Positions 7,616 through 16,403 of a stretch of DNA of 45,294 nt are shown piece by piece (the first letter of the stretch is position 1; every line of letters begins with the position of its first letter). The position numbers were made by a program, and so were the translations under genes. The notes under the pieces are model-generated. The model was not told the DNA's origin and searched no databases. It was given only the letters and a program-made list of their open reading frames with translations. This DNA comes from Flavobacteriales bacterium UBA1958 (GTDB lineage: Bacteria > Bacteroidota > Bacteroidia > Flavobacteriales_D > Sanyastnellaceae): assembly GCA_002336675.1 (NCBI GenBank), contig DDEI01000043.1:1471-46764 (forward strand), written 5' to 3'.

Positions 7616-9265
7616 ATGATAAAATTAACTACAATGACCTTTTTGTTGTTTTTGGGTCTATCTCTCTTCTCACAAAGCAACGATATAGACGGAAGTTCTA
7701 TAATCGTTTTACCTGTTTATGAATCCCCTTCAAATTTAGCAGGAAGCATCGGTGGATTTACATCAACTCTAACTGCAACCTGTTCCGCAGTCGCTGATGA
7801 TGATGGGTTTCTTCAATTCACTGCGGTAACACAAGGCGCTCAGTTTGTTTTGAACTCAACTTCATTTGATGGTGTGCTAGAACTTTTAGACGACACCTAT
7901 ACTTCTTTGACTTGTACAAATACGTCACCAGGAATTGGTGAAGAAATCATATGGTATACCGCTTTGGTTCCAGGAGACTCCTACTATTTACGAATTCACT
8001 CTGCGGATGGCATAACCAATACAGGCGCATTCAATTTACAATACTCAAGCTTACCTGAAAAGGTACTCGCTGCGGCGTTTTGGACAACTAATGTGAACGG
8101 GAACAGTTATCGATTAACGGATTACATCAGAAGAATAATTGGTTCTCCAGTCGAAGAGTCTCGTTGGAAATTTAGAAATACAACTACCAATGAGACTTAC
8201 ATTTACGTTATTGTCGGTAATTTCTATCAAGTGAGTCTTAGTGATGCAGAAGACGAAGCAGGAACTCTTGCAAGTTCTTTCTTTTGTTATGGAAGTACCT
8301 ATGAAGTCTCTATCGAATCTGTCGTAAATGGCTTGGGATGTGGTTACGGTCAAGGTTATGAAATCGTTTTTGAAGAAGAGCCCACCACCGTGTTATCAGG
8401 AAGTTACATTAGCGCCTTTTTAAATCCTGGAGCTGATTTTATTACAGCCGCTAACACACACAACGATCAAGTCATGGACTGGGAGTTTTCTGAATTCGGA
8501 GTGCTCCTTGAAACTATCCAAACCGACCAAGGCCTGAATAGGCTATACCTCAACACCTCAAACCAGCTCGTTTTTAATAGAGCGTACACCGTGCGGATTA
8601 GAGTAACTTCATGCGGGGTAACTGGACCATGGTCTGAATATTATCAATTTTTCACCTCCGATATTCCCTATGTCTCATTGATCTCAGGTACTTGTAACAG
8701 CACAATCAACAACGGTTCTTCAGTAAATTGCGGTTCCTTAAACTTAGCTACTGGTTACTTCTGGCAATTGGCTCCAATCATACTAGACGACCCAACCTTC
8801 ACCCCCATTGGGCCTGCTATTGTATTAGAATCTACAGTTAGCGCTGTAGTTCTTAACGGCCTCGAACCTAACACCGCATACCGCATCGCAGTGAAACCTG
8901 TATTTGCTAATGGCGCTCAGCTTGGTGAATATGGAGCATTCTGCCAAATTGGAACTTCTGGCTCTGGTGTAGGATTACTAATAGAGGATAATTCAGATGA
9001 AAGTACAAATATTCAGATTTCAACGCTGCACGATAATATTAAAGTGTATCCTAACCCTGTGACAGAAGGAACATTATTCATAGACATCTTAAGCAAGGAG
9101 CTCGATTATTCACTATTAATTTACAACTCTTATGGAGAGCTCAACTATAAAGATGTGATTAGAAAATCATCTTCTCTAGACCTTTCTTTATTTAAAAAAG
9201 GAAGTTATATAGTGAAAGTTATTTCAGAGAATTCTATATTCCATGAAAGAATACTAATCAGATAG
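7616..9265 (+). CDS. Secreted protein with T9SS type A sorting domain
   Basis: 549 residues. A signal peptide (about 1-20) ends near L-F-S-Q. An N-terminal beta-rich segment (about 40-150) resembles the bacterial pre-peptidase (PPC-like) fold. Fibronectin-like modules with paired Cys residues fill the middle. The last 75 or so residues are a T9SS type A sorting domain: V-Y-P-N-P near 481-485, Y-N-S-Y-G-E, and a closing S-Y-I-V-K-V-I followed by I-L-I-R. T9SS cargo crosses the outer membrane and is commonly anchored to a surface glycolipid or released. No catalytic motif is visible, so it is probably an adhesin or matrix protein. Its place inside the polysaccharide locus suggests co-use with the polymer, which is inference. 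Confidence 0.88.
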   Translation: MIKLTTMTFLLFLGLSLFSQSNDIDGSSIIVLPVYESPSNLAGSIGGFTSTLTATCSAVADDDGFLQFTAVTQGAQFVLNSTSFDGVLELLDDTYTSLTCTNTSPGIGEEIIWYTALVPGDSYYLRIHSADGITNTGAFNLQYSSLPEKVLAAAFWTTNVNGNSYRLTDYIRRIIGSPVEESRWKFRNTTTNETYIYVIVGNFYQVSLSDAEDEAGTLASSFFCYGSTYEVSIESVVNGLGCGYGQGYEIVFEEEPTTVLSGSYISAFLNPGADFITAANTHNDQVMDWEFSEFGVLLETIQTDQGLNRLYLNTSNQLVFNRAYTVRIRVTSCGVTGPWSEYYQFFTSDIPYVSLISGTCNSTINNGSSVNCGSLNLATGYFWQLAPIILDDPTFTPIGPAIVLESTVSAVVLNGLEPNTAYRIAVKPVFANGAQLGEYGAFCQIGTSGSGVGLLIEDNSDESTNIQISTLHDNIKVYPNPVTEGTLFIDILSKELDYSLLIYNSYGELNYKDVIRKSSSLDLSLFKKGSYIVKVISENSIFHERILIR

Positions 9266-9277
9266 ACTTCAGCCACA

Positions 9278-10525
9278 TTGAATAAAATCTTATTAGTATG
9301 TTATAGCTTCCCTCCTAACCCTGGAATAGGTGGTAGAAGATGGGCCAAATTTGCCAAGTACCTGGTTAAATCAGGCCATTACGTAGAGGTTATTAATGCG
9401 AAGCTTACTACTAAAAAATTAAGCATATGGAATAAAGACGCACAACTCTTGCATGAAAAAAATCATGTCCATTCTATACCTACCGGCTATCCCGAGATAA
9501 TTAAGAAAATCCCAAAAACATTTTTTCAAAAAATTCAATACAAACTTTCTCTTGAATACTTAAAACTAAACGTGAAGGGGAACCTATATGACAAAAGCAG
9601 TTTATGGCATCTAAATTTGATCCCTTTTATTCAAAAAAAATTAAATGAAGGTTTTGATACTATAATTTGTACCGCAGCTCCTTTTCATTACCTCAGTGAG
9701 GTAGCTCAGCTAAAAATAAAGTTTCCAAGTGTGAATTTTATCGCAGACTTCAGAGATCCTTGGGCCAACAACAGAATTTCTTATGGAATTTCTGACTTAA
9801 ACCAGAAAAGACGACTTGAAGAAAAGCATCTAGAATCTTCTGTTTTTGAAAGTTTCGATTATCTGGTCTGCGTTGATGCTATTCACAAAACATATATCAA
9901 GAGCTTAAATATAACCACAGATAAAATTAAGATTATACCTAATGGCTTTGACCCTGAAGATTTCTCTAATAGTGAAGCCAAAAGAAGGCAAGACAACAGA
10001 ATAAATTTAGTCTTTACTGGTTCTCTGTATTCTAAAGCTCTATCTCATTTAGATGCTTTGTATAAGGTGTTATTGGAGAATGAAGAGCTCAAACAGGAAT
10101 TCGTGTTTAACTTTTACGGATCAATACCCAAAGAAGCTCAATACTTGTTTGAGAACGACGCCCTCCAATCAACTTTAATTTTTCATGGGAAATTACCTTT
10201 AAGAGAAGTAGGAGAGAAAATTGTCACAAGTAACTTAGCCATGCTTTTCCTTACGGATGAACTAAACTACGCCAAAAGCACAAAATTCTATGAGTACATA
10301 TACTTGCGAAAGAAAATCGCCGTGTTTTCTAAGTATGGTGCTATAAATAAATATGTCATCAATAACGAAATAGGGTATAGCATAGAGCCACAGAACATTA
10401 CGGAGTCCTTGACTGAAATAAAAAAAGACTTTTACAAAAATAATCTCAATGTCCCTCATGATTATTCAATAGAAAAATATTCTATCCAAACCCTTTTGAA
10501 TAATTTAACCAATCTATTAAATTGA
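9278..10525 (+). CDS. GT4 family glycosyltransferase
   Basis: 415 residues, GT-B fold. It starts at a TTG: the first strand L-N-K-I-L-L-V-C-Y-S-F-P-P follows at once and no upstream ATG exists, so the TTG is credible. The N-terminal G-I-G-G-R-R-W loop is the usual acceptor-side motif of this GT4 subgroup, and D-F-R-D-P-W near 165 is also typical. The C-terminal half has the retaining-enzyme region (K-F-Y-E-Y-I). It is predicted to transfer one sugar from a nucleotide donor to the lipid-linked repeat unit in the cytoplasm. Donor and linkage cannot be read. It lies 12 bases after the T9SS cargo gene. Confidence 0.85.
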   Translation: MNKILLVCYSFPPNPGIGGRRWAKFAKYLVKSGHYVEVINAKLTTKKLSIWNKDAQLLHEKNHVHSIPTGYPEIIKKIPKTFFQKIQYKLSLEYLKLNVKGNLYDKSSLWHLNLIPFIQKKLNEGFDTIICTAAPFHYLSEVAQLKIKFPSVNFIADFRDPWANNRISYGISDLNQKRRLEEKHLESSVFESFDYLVCVDAIHKTYIKSLNITTDKIKIIPNGFDPEDFSNSEAKRRQDNRINLVFTGSLYSKALSHLDALYKVLLENEELKQEFVFNFYGSIPKEAQYLFENDALQSTLIFHGKLPLREVGEKIVTSNLAMLFLTDELNYAKSTKFYEYIYLRKKIAVFSKYGAINKYVINNEIGYSIEPQNITESLTEIKKDFYKNNLNVPHDYSIEKYSIQTLLNNLTNLLN

Positions 10526-10568
10526 TACCTTTTCACGTCTATGATCACATCACAACCCTACACTTAAA

Positions 10569-11528
10569 ATGCGCTCGAATCTCGATCTACTAGTCTCCAT
10601 TATTATTCCTTGCTATAATTCTGAACTTTTCATAATCGAGTGTCTTGAATCATGCCAAATGCAGACATATAGGCAAATAGAAATTATAGTAATTGATGAC
10701 GGTAGTACTGACAAGTCAACAGAAATAGTTAATCAGTTTATAGTCAGTAATTCAGATCTTAATTGTCGCCTTTTTTCAAAAGAGAATAACGGAGCTTCCT
10801 CCGCCAGGAATAAAGGAATAAAAGAATCAAACGGAACTTTCATTCAATTTCTAGATGCAGATGATATCCTATTTAAGGATAAAATCCAATCTCAAGTAGA
10901 CCTCATCAATGAAAATAAAACCTGCCAACTAATAGTAGGCAGTTACGAAACTGTCAATTTAAAAAGCTCGAAGACGAGAAAAAGAAACTATTCCGATAAT
11001 TCTGATTCACTTTGGATTGGACTATATAGAAGCGACCTAGGAAACACCTGTAGCAACCTATTCAATGCCTCATTATTTAAAGAGCAGGGTCTTTCTTGGG
11101 ATGAGAACTTGCCCAGCTCTCAGGAATACAATCTACTATTTGACATCTTAAAAATAACAGAACAGATTATTTTTGATCCTCAAATAAATACCAGAATAAT
11201 AAGAAGGGATAATAATTCCATAAGCACTAATGAACAAAACAATCTAGCAAGAAGATTCGATCTTAGAGTAAGAATAAAGGAGTATTTGCTCGTAAATGAA
11301 GCCCTTACTTTTATTAATAATCAAAATAAAATCGATCAGTATTTATTTGGCTTAATTAGACAAACAGCCAAGTTTAATCTTTCCAAGGCAAATCGAGATT
11401 TAACTCGCCACCTAAAGAAAGATTTTTTTCCAGAAAACACAGAAGTCAATACGCGAGGTTATCTCCTAGCTTATAACATACTTGGCTTTAGAGGGGCCGA
11501 GAGACTAAAAAAGTTAATGAAAAGATAA
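10569..11528 (+). CDS. GT2 family glycosyltransferase
   Basis: 319 residues, GT-A fold. N-terminal V-S-I-I-I-P-C-Y-N, D-D-G-S near residues 40-45, N-G-A-S-S-A-R-N-K-G, and the metal/nucleotide-binding D-A-D-D (about 96-99) are all present. No membrane helices. It is a typical inverting cytoplasmic transferase for building the polysaccharide repeat unit; substrate unknown. A 43-base gap separates it from the GT4 gene upstream and only 8 bases separate it from the GT-C gene downstream. Confidence 0.87.
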   Translation: MRSNLDLLVSIIIPCYNSELFIIECLESCQMQTYRQIEIIVIDDGSTDKSTEIVNQFIVSNSDLNCRLFSKENNGASSARNKGIKESNGTFIQFLDADDILFKDKIQSQVDLINENKTCQLIVGSYETVNLKSSKTRKRNYSDNSDSLWIGLYRSDLGNTCSNLFNASLFKEQGLSWDENLPSSQEYNLLFDILKITEQIIFDPQINTRIIRRDNNSISTNEQNNLARRFDLRVRIKEYLLVNEALTFINNQNKIDQYLFGLIRQTAKFNLSKANRDLTRHLKKDFFPENTEVNTRGYLLAYNILGFRGAERLKKLMKR

Positions 11529-11536
11529 CAAAATTC

Positions 11537-13030
11537 ATGGCACTAAAAAAGACTCCTATTTCCATCATCATACTGCTGAAAGTAATTGTCATTGGCATTC
11601 TAGCTGCTTCAGTTTATACGCAGACAGACGATACTTCAATCATTGATGAATTTAAAAGTAATGATTATAGCGAGTTGCTGGCACCAGTAGACAATCTGAT
11701 TGAGCACGGAACCTATGCTAAATCCTCCGATATTCATCATCCATACGTTGGCAGACTCCCAGGATATATGTTTCCCTATGTTATTTTTAGAGCATTCTTC
11801 TCCCAAAAATCAGCTGTATTTCTACTCTTGCTCTTTCAATTTCTACTGGCCTTATCCTCCGGTTATGCCTTATACCTTCTCTTGAGAGAAAGTGTTAAAG
11901 CATCTATTCCTCTTTCATATTTAGGAATAATTATATACACCTTTTTCAACTACTCTATAGCTTGGGAATTAAGGACTTACCCTGAAAGCATAGCTCTTTC
12001 ATGTTTTATAATTGGTACCTTTTACTTACTCAAAAGTCTAACCAATCAGAATAAAAAATTATTACTTCTTTCAGGCTTCTTCTTTGCCTGGATGTTTTTT
12101 CTCCGAGGGTTTTTACTGCTTTACTTTTTACCGATTTCAGTAATTTTATTTATGCCTCTCTTGCGGTCTAAAAACCTCAAGCTAATTTCAATTAGATTCC
12201 TGCTCTTTTTTATACCCATACTGGTTATGGAAACCTCTTGGATATCCAGGAACTACTATAACACAGGAGAGTTCATACCGCTTCAAGATAACTTGTCTTA
12301 TTCTTTCTCAGAAGAGTCACTGACAGAAGAATACCCTTTCAACTCTCCATACAAACCCACCGTTCTAATTTTAAGAGAATTAATAGCCGAATGGGGGGGC
12401 GATAATGTTCACTTTTATCCGAATTCGGAGATGGGATACTTTCTTTCTAATGATAATTTGAAAATTGAAAATCATTTTCCAGATTACATTTTTAATGACT
12501 CATTTACATCCAAAGATATTCTCGAGATTAATGAGCGCTGCAAAGCCTCATTTAAATCTAACCTTTCTCTGACCGAAAGAATCAAACATGAAACGCAACT
12601 ATGGGAAACAATCTCTGAAAAATCTAATTTATTCAAAACATCTCATGGCTCTATGCTCTTTATTTCCTCTTTTAATAAATTTAAAAATTTAGTTTTCCGA
12701 AACGTCACTTCTGATTGGCCAGGGAAATCTTTTAGTGAAAGTTCTTTGATTTACAAAATCTATAAATTGCTAATTCTGAGCTGTTACTTCACACCTCTTC
12801 TGCTCTCAGTCATTAGTTTAATTTTCTTTCTATTCAAACCAAAAAGATTAAATACAGTTACTATCTTCCTCTTTATGTGTCTATCAATACTCTGTCTTAC
12901 CTTTATGTTTTTAATTAATGTATCTGAATTTAAGTATTTTATGACTGGGTGGGTTTCCTCTCTTATAATCTCTATTTCATTCCTGCAAATAACTCTTGGG
13001 AAAGTCCAGCTCCCCGAAGATATTTCCTAA
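11537..13030 (+). CDS. GT-C membrane glycosyltransferase (PMT/ArnT-like)
   Basis: 497 residues with about ten hydrophobic helices. The first helix is followed by a large periplasmic loop with an acidic motif (D-D-T-S-I-I-D-E, about 31-38) and N-L-I-E-H-G-T-Y, H-H-P-Y-V-G-R-L-P-G-Y, the pattern of PMT_2/ArnT-type GT-C enzymes. These use polyprenyl-phosphate sugars and act on the periplasmic face. A long soluble insert lies around 245-385. In this locus it could decorate the polymer or a lipid with the sugar made by the GtrB/ArnC-like enzyme encoded at 16400. The family call is fairly firm; the substrate is unknown. Confidence 0.75.
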   Translation: MALKKTPISIIILLKVIVIGILAASVYTQTDDTSIIDEFKSNDYSELLAPVDNLIEHGTYAKSSDIHHPYVGRLPGYMFPYVIFRAFFSQKSAVFLLLLFQFLLALSSGYALYLLLRESVKASIPLSYLGIIIYTFFNYSIAWELRTYPESIALSCFIIGTFYLLKSLTNQNKKLLLLSGFFFAWMFFLRGFLLLYFLPISVILFMPLLRSKNLKLISIRFLLFFIPILVMETSWISRNYYNTGEFIPLQDNLSYSFSEESLTEEYPFNSPYKPTVLILRELIAEWGGDNVHFYPNSEMGYFLSNDNLKIENHFPDYIFNDSFTSKDILEINERCKASFKSNLSLTERIKHETQLWETISEKSNLFKTSHGSMLFISSFNKFKNLVFRNVTSDWPGKSFSESSLIYKIYKLLILSCYFTPLLLSVISLIFFLFKPKRLNTVTIFLFMCLSILCLTFMFLINVSEFKYFMTGWVSSLIISISFLQITLGKVQLPEDIS

Positions 13031-13059
13031 TCAGAAAGAAAAAAAGGAGATATTTCATG

Positions 13060-13067
13060 TATATTTG
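13060..13067 (+). promoter_or_regulatory. Possible -7 promoter box for the sugar-modification genes
   Basis: TATATTTG matches TAnnTTTG exactly, in the 153-base gap before the WbpB-like gene. The leader would be about 105 bases, longer than elsewhere in the window; no riboswitch-like fold is evident in it. Moderately weak call because the motif is common in AT-rich DNA. Confidence 0.4.
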
Positions 13068-13183
13068 ACTCAAACATCGCTTTTTCCGAATTCCCCAAAT
13101 CAATGCAAAGCGATAGGATGAGAATAAACACTAATCCCATTTTATATATACCTTGAGAAGAAGCATTAATATCAATAACCAAA

Positions 13184-14185
13184 ATGATTAGAGTTTCTAT
13201 AGTTGGTTATGGATACTGGGGGGGAAACCTAGTCCGTAACTTTAATTACCTCAGCACATGTGAATTAATCTCTGTCTGTGAGCAGAATGAAGAAAACGCC
13301 AAAAAATGTACTGCCTTATATCCTCAGATAAAAATAGAAAAAGACTTCGAAACTGTTCTAGCTTCTGATGTTGAAGCTGTAGTCATAGCTACTCCTGTAA
13401 ACACGCATTTTTTCCTCGCTAAAAAAGCTCTTTTAGCCAACAAGCATGTTCTCGTAGAAAAGCCTATGACAGATAGCTTTGCTCAAGCAAAGGAATTAGT
13501 TGAACTAGCTAAATCTAAAGGCCTTTCCTTAATGGTAGACCATACGTTTCTCTATACGGGAGCAGTTCGTTACCTCAAAGAAAGGGTAGACAATAATGAT
13601 TTCGGAGACATCACTTACATCGACTCTACTAGAATAAATTTAGGGCTATTTCAGCATGACGTGAATGTCCTCTGGGATCTAGCGCCTCATGATATTTCTA
13701 TCTGCCGGTATATCTTAAACGAAAGACCTACTTCCATTCAAGCTACTGGACTTTCTCACACTGACAATGACATTGAAAATATTGCATTTCTTACCTTGAA
13801 GTATGGAAATGAAAGAATAGTGCATTTCAACTGCTCTTGGGTTTCTCCAGTTAAAATAAGGCAAATGCTCATTGGCGGGAATAAGAAAATGGCGGTTTAC
13901 AATGACATGGAACCGACTGAAAAAATCAAAATTTACGACACTAGTTTCGAGGTGAGGTCCGATAAAGAGAAAAATGAATTTAATGCAGATTATAGGGTAG
14001 GTGATATTTATGTTCCTAAAATACCTATCACAGAAGCGCTATTTATGATGGCAAAAGACTTTATTAATTCTATAGCGCATGGAACAGAACCTGACTCGAA
14101 TGCTCAGCTGGGATTAGAGGTAGTGGAAATTCTAGAAAAAGCCCAAATATCCATTAAGAATAAAGGTGAAGAAATTAGTATGTAA
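13184..14185 (+). CDS. Gfo/Idh/MocA oxidoreductase, WbpB-like
   Basis: 333 residues. An N-terminal Rossmann fold has G-Y-G-Y-W-G at 8-13, and the family E-K-P motif has the catalytic Lys93-Pro94. H-D-V-N-V-L-W-D-L-A-P-H-D-I at about 162-175 matches the sugar-nucleotide branch of the family. WbpB-type enzymes oxidise the 3-OH of UDP-GlcNAcA using NAD, preparing it for amination. The next two genes encode matching WbpD-like and WbpE-like enzymes, so the trio probably makes a 2,3-diacetamido uronic acid donor. WbpA (the UDP-GlcNAc 6-dehydrogenase) is not in the window. Fit to WbpB rather than another sugar oxidoreductase relies on context. Confidence 0.85.
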   Translation: MIRVSIVGYGYWGGNLVRNFNYLSTCELISVCEQNEENAKKCTALYPQIKIEKDFETVLASDVEAVVIATPVNTHFFLAKKALLANKHVLVEKPMTDSFAQAKELVELAKSKGLSLMVDHTFLYTGAVRYLKERVDNNDFGDITYIDSTRINLGLFQHDVNVLWDLAPHDISICRYILNERPTSIQATGLSHTDNDIENIAFLTLKYGNERIVHFNCSWVSPVKIRQMLIGGNKKMAVYNDMEPTEKIKIYDTSFEVRSDKEKNEFNADYRVGDIYVPKIPITEALFMMAKDFINSIAHGTEPDSNAQLGLEVVEILEKAQISIKNKGEEISM

Positions 14186-14186
14186 G

Positions 14187-14678
14187 ATGAAAACAATAAC
14201 AGAGGACAGCCCAAAAAAAAGTTTAACTAACGTTACTGTCGGAGAGGATGTTAAAATATTCAACTTTGTTAATGCCTACGGCTGTTCTATAGGAGACAGA
14301 ACTAAGGTTGGAGCTTTTGTAGAAATTCAAAAAGGAGCTGAGGTAGGAAAAGACTGTAAAATATCAAGTCATACTTTTATTTGCGAAGGTGTGAAAATTG
14401 GGGACGGAGTTTTCATTGGTCATAATGTCTCATTTATAAACGACATGTTCCCAAAAGCTATTAATGAGGAGGGCTCTATGCAAACAGATGAAGACTGGGA
14501 ATTAGTTAAAACAGAAATTAAAGACCATGCATCTATAGGAACAAGCGTTACTATACTAGGAGGTCTTACCATAGGATTTAACGCCCTAATAGGAGCAGGA
14601 TCAGTCGTTACCAAAAATATCCCGGACAATGCAGTGGCCGCAGGAAACCCAGCAAAAATAATTCGATTTTTAAAATAA
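14187..14678 (+). CDS. Left-handed beta-helix N-acetyltransferase, WbpD-like
   Basis: 163 residues from the ATG at 14187. The in-frame ATG at 14166 overlaps the preceding gene by 20 bases and adds seven residues unlike the family, so the later start is preferred. Repeated hexapeptides (I-G-D, V-G-A, V-G-K, I-G-D, I-G-H, then I-G-F, I-G-A) form a left-handed beta-helix trimer fold, ending in the family tail A-A-G-N-P-A-K-I-I. Such enzymes acetylate the 3-amino group of a UDP- or dTDP-amino sugar with acetyl-CoA. Neighbours on both sides (oxidoreductase, aminotransferase) support a WbpB-WbpD-WbpE pathway; FdtC-like activity is the main alternative. Confidence 0.85.
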   Translation: MKTITEDSPKKSLTNVTVGEDVKIFNFVNAYGCSIGDRTKVGAFVEIQKGAEVGKDCKISSHTFICEGVKIGDGVFIGHNVSFINDMFPKAINEEGSMQTDEDWELVKTEIKDHASIGTSVTILGGLTIGFNALIGAGSVVTKNIPDNAVAAGNPAKIIRFLK

Positions 14679-14683
14679 ATACA

Positions 14684-15778
14684 ATGAAAATTCCTTGTCT
14701 TGATCTGAAGGGTCAGCATCAACAAATAAAAAATGAGGTTTTTGAACAATTTGAAAAGGTTTATGAAAACACAGCTTTTTCAGGAGGCCCTTTTGTAGAA
14801 AATTTTGAAAATGCCTTTGCTGAATATTGTGAGGTACCTCATGCCATAGCAGTAAACAACGGTACCAATGCCCTGCACTTAGCTTTATTAGCCCTTGGCA
14901 TAGGAAAAGGAGATGAAGTAATTATACCCGCCAACACTTTTATAGCCACAGCATGGGCTGTTTCATATGTTGGAGCTAAACTAGTTTTTGCCGAGTGTAC
15001 TACAGACACTTGGGAGTTAGATATAAACCATGCAGAATCACTCATAACTTCTAACACCAAGGCTATCATAGGGGTTCACCTATACGGACAACCTTGTGAC
15101 ATAGAAGGAACTCAGGCATTAGCTAAGAGACATAATCTTTACTTCATAGAAGATGCTGCTCAAGCACAAGGAGCAGAATACAAAGGAAAAAGAGTTGGTT
15201 CATTCGGAGATGTTGCCTGTTTCAGTTTTTACCCTGGTAAAAATTTAGGAGCTTGTGGTGAAGGAGGAGCTTGTACGTCCCATAGTGAAGCGTTAACTAA
15301 AAAAATAAAAAGGTTAAGAAACCACGGATGTGATGTAAGATATCATCATGAAGTTATAGGTTACAACATGAGGATGGGAGGACTTGAAGGCGCTTCCTTA
15401 GGTGTTAAGATTAAATACTTAACTTCATGGAATAATAAGAGAAGGGCTATTGCAAAGCGATATCTGAATGAAATTAAAAATGATAAAATCCAAATGCAGT
15501 CTCAACCAGAAGAAACAAATTCGGTGTTTCACCTTTTCGTAGTTCTTACTGAAGATAGAGATGACTTCATGAGCTATTTGAATAAAAAGGATATTTATCC
15601 TGGGTTACATTATCCAATCGCTTGTCATCTGCAAAATGCCTACAAACATTTAGGACATAACGCAGGGGATATACCTGTGGCAGAGAACCAAGCGTCTAAA
15701 TGTATCAGCCTGCCTATGTATGCTGAGCTAACCGATGAAATGGTGAGTACTGTTATTAAAGCGGTAAATGACTATTAA
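14684..15778 (+). CDS. DegT/DnrJ/EryC1 aminotransferase, WbpE/FdtB-like
   Basis: 364 residues of the PLP-dependent sugar aminotransferase family. N-terminal I-P-C-L-D-L, N-N-G-T-N-A-L-H-L-A-L at about 60-70, E-D-A-A-Q-A near 157-162, and the PLP lysine Lys186 in F-Y-P-G-K-N-L-G are all visible. It is predicted to transfer an amino group from glutamate to a 3-keto sugar nucleotide made by the neighbouring Gfo/Idh enzyme. It starts 5 bases after the WbpD-like gene and overlaps the next gene by 11 bases, so translation is probably coupled. Confidence 0.9.
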   Translation: MKIPCLDLKGQHQQIKNEVFEQFEKVYENTAFSGGPFVENFENAFAEYCEVPHAIAVNNGTNALHLALLALGIGKGDEVIIPANTFIATAWAVSYVGAKLVFAECTTDTWELDINHAESLITSNTKAIIGVHLYGQPCDIEGTQALAKRHNLYFIEDAAQAQGAEYKGKRVGSFGDVACFSFYPGKNLGACGEGGACTSHSEALTKKIKRLRNHGCDVRYHHEVIGYNMRMGGLEGASLGVKIKYLTSWNNKRRAIAKRYLNEIKNDKIQMQSQPEETNSVFHLFVVLTEDRDDFMSYLNKKDIYPGLHYPIACHLQNAYKHLGHNAGDIPVAENQASKCISLPMYAELTDEMVSTVIKAVNDY

Positions 15779-16403
15779 GAAACAGCTAATATTATTCCCA
15801 TGCAATGGAAATGCCATTGAAGCTCTTGACTGTATCGATTACTCAAAGTTCGATGTCATTGGTTTTGTGGATGATTCTGCTGAAAAAATAGGTACTCATC
15901 AAAACGGAGTAACCGTTTTCGACAGAAGTTTATTCTCTAAGAATCCAAATGCTCAAGTATTAGCCGTTCCAGGAAGTCCGGTTTCTTTTCAAGATAGAGA
16001 CAAAATTATAGAAGGCCTTCAGCTTAATCCTAATCGATTTGTGAATGTAATACACCCTTCAGCCCATATTTCTTCATTCGCCACAATGGGTAAAAATTGT
16101 TTATTGATGGAGGGAGTAGTGCTAAAAGCTGGCGCCTCTATTGGTAATAGTGTCTGCATGCTCCCCTACTCGGTTCTTCATCACGACTCTAGGATAGATG
16201 ACTACTCCTTAATAGGCAGTTCAGTAGTGATCGCAGGCTATGTTAAAATTAAAGAAAAGTGCTACATTGGCAGTGGCTCTAAAATAAAAAATAACACTGA
16301 AATCGGACACGAGTGTCTGGTCGGCATGGGAAGTAATGTATTACAAAGTCTGTCCCCTAAAGAAGTTTATTATGGAAACCCCGCAAAACAGAAATCGATT
16401 TGA
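15768..16403 (+). CDS. NeuD/PglD-family sugar acyltransferase
   Basis: 211 residues. An N-terminal Rossmann-like domain (about 1-85, L-I-L-F-P-C-N-G-N-A then G-F-V-D-D) is followed by a hexapeptide left-handed helix (about 95-205) ending Y-Y-G-N-P-A-K. This two-part design is that of NeuD and PglD, which acetylate sialic acids or UDP-4-amino sugars. In this locus it probably acylates a second amino sugar. The start ATG overlaps the aminotransferase stop by 11 bases and its own stop overlaps the next TTG start. Confidence 0.85.
   Translation: MTIKKQLILFPCNGNAIEALDCIDYSKFDVIGFVDDSAEKIGTHQNGVTVFDRSLFSKNPNAQVLAVPGSPVSFQDRDKIIEGLQLNPNRFVNVIHPSAHISSFATMGKNCLLMEGVVLKAGASIGNSVCMLPYSVLHHDSRIDDYSLIGSSVVIAGYVKIKEKCYIGSGSKIKNNTEIGHECLVGMGSNVLQSLSPKEVYYGNPAKQKSI

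Noticed and set aside
10525..10532. TACCTTTT as a promoter before the GT2 gene at 10569
   Set aside because: The final G of TAnnTTTG is missing and the distance to the start is longer than at the clear promoters.
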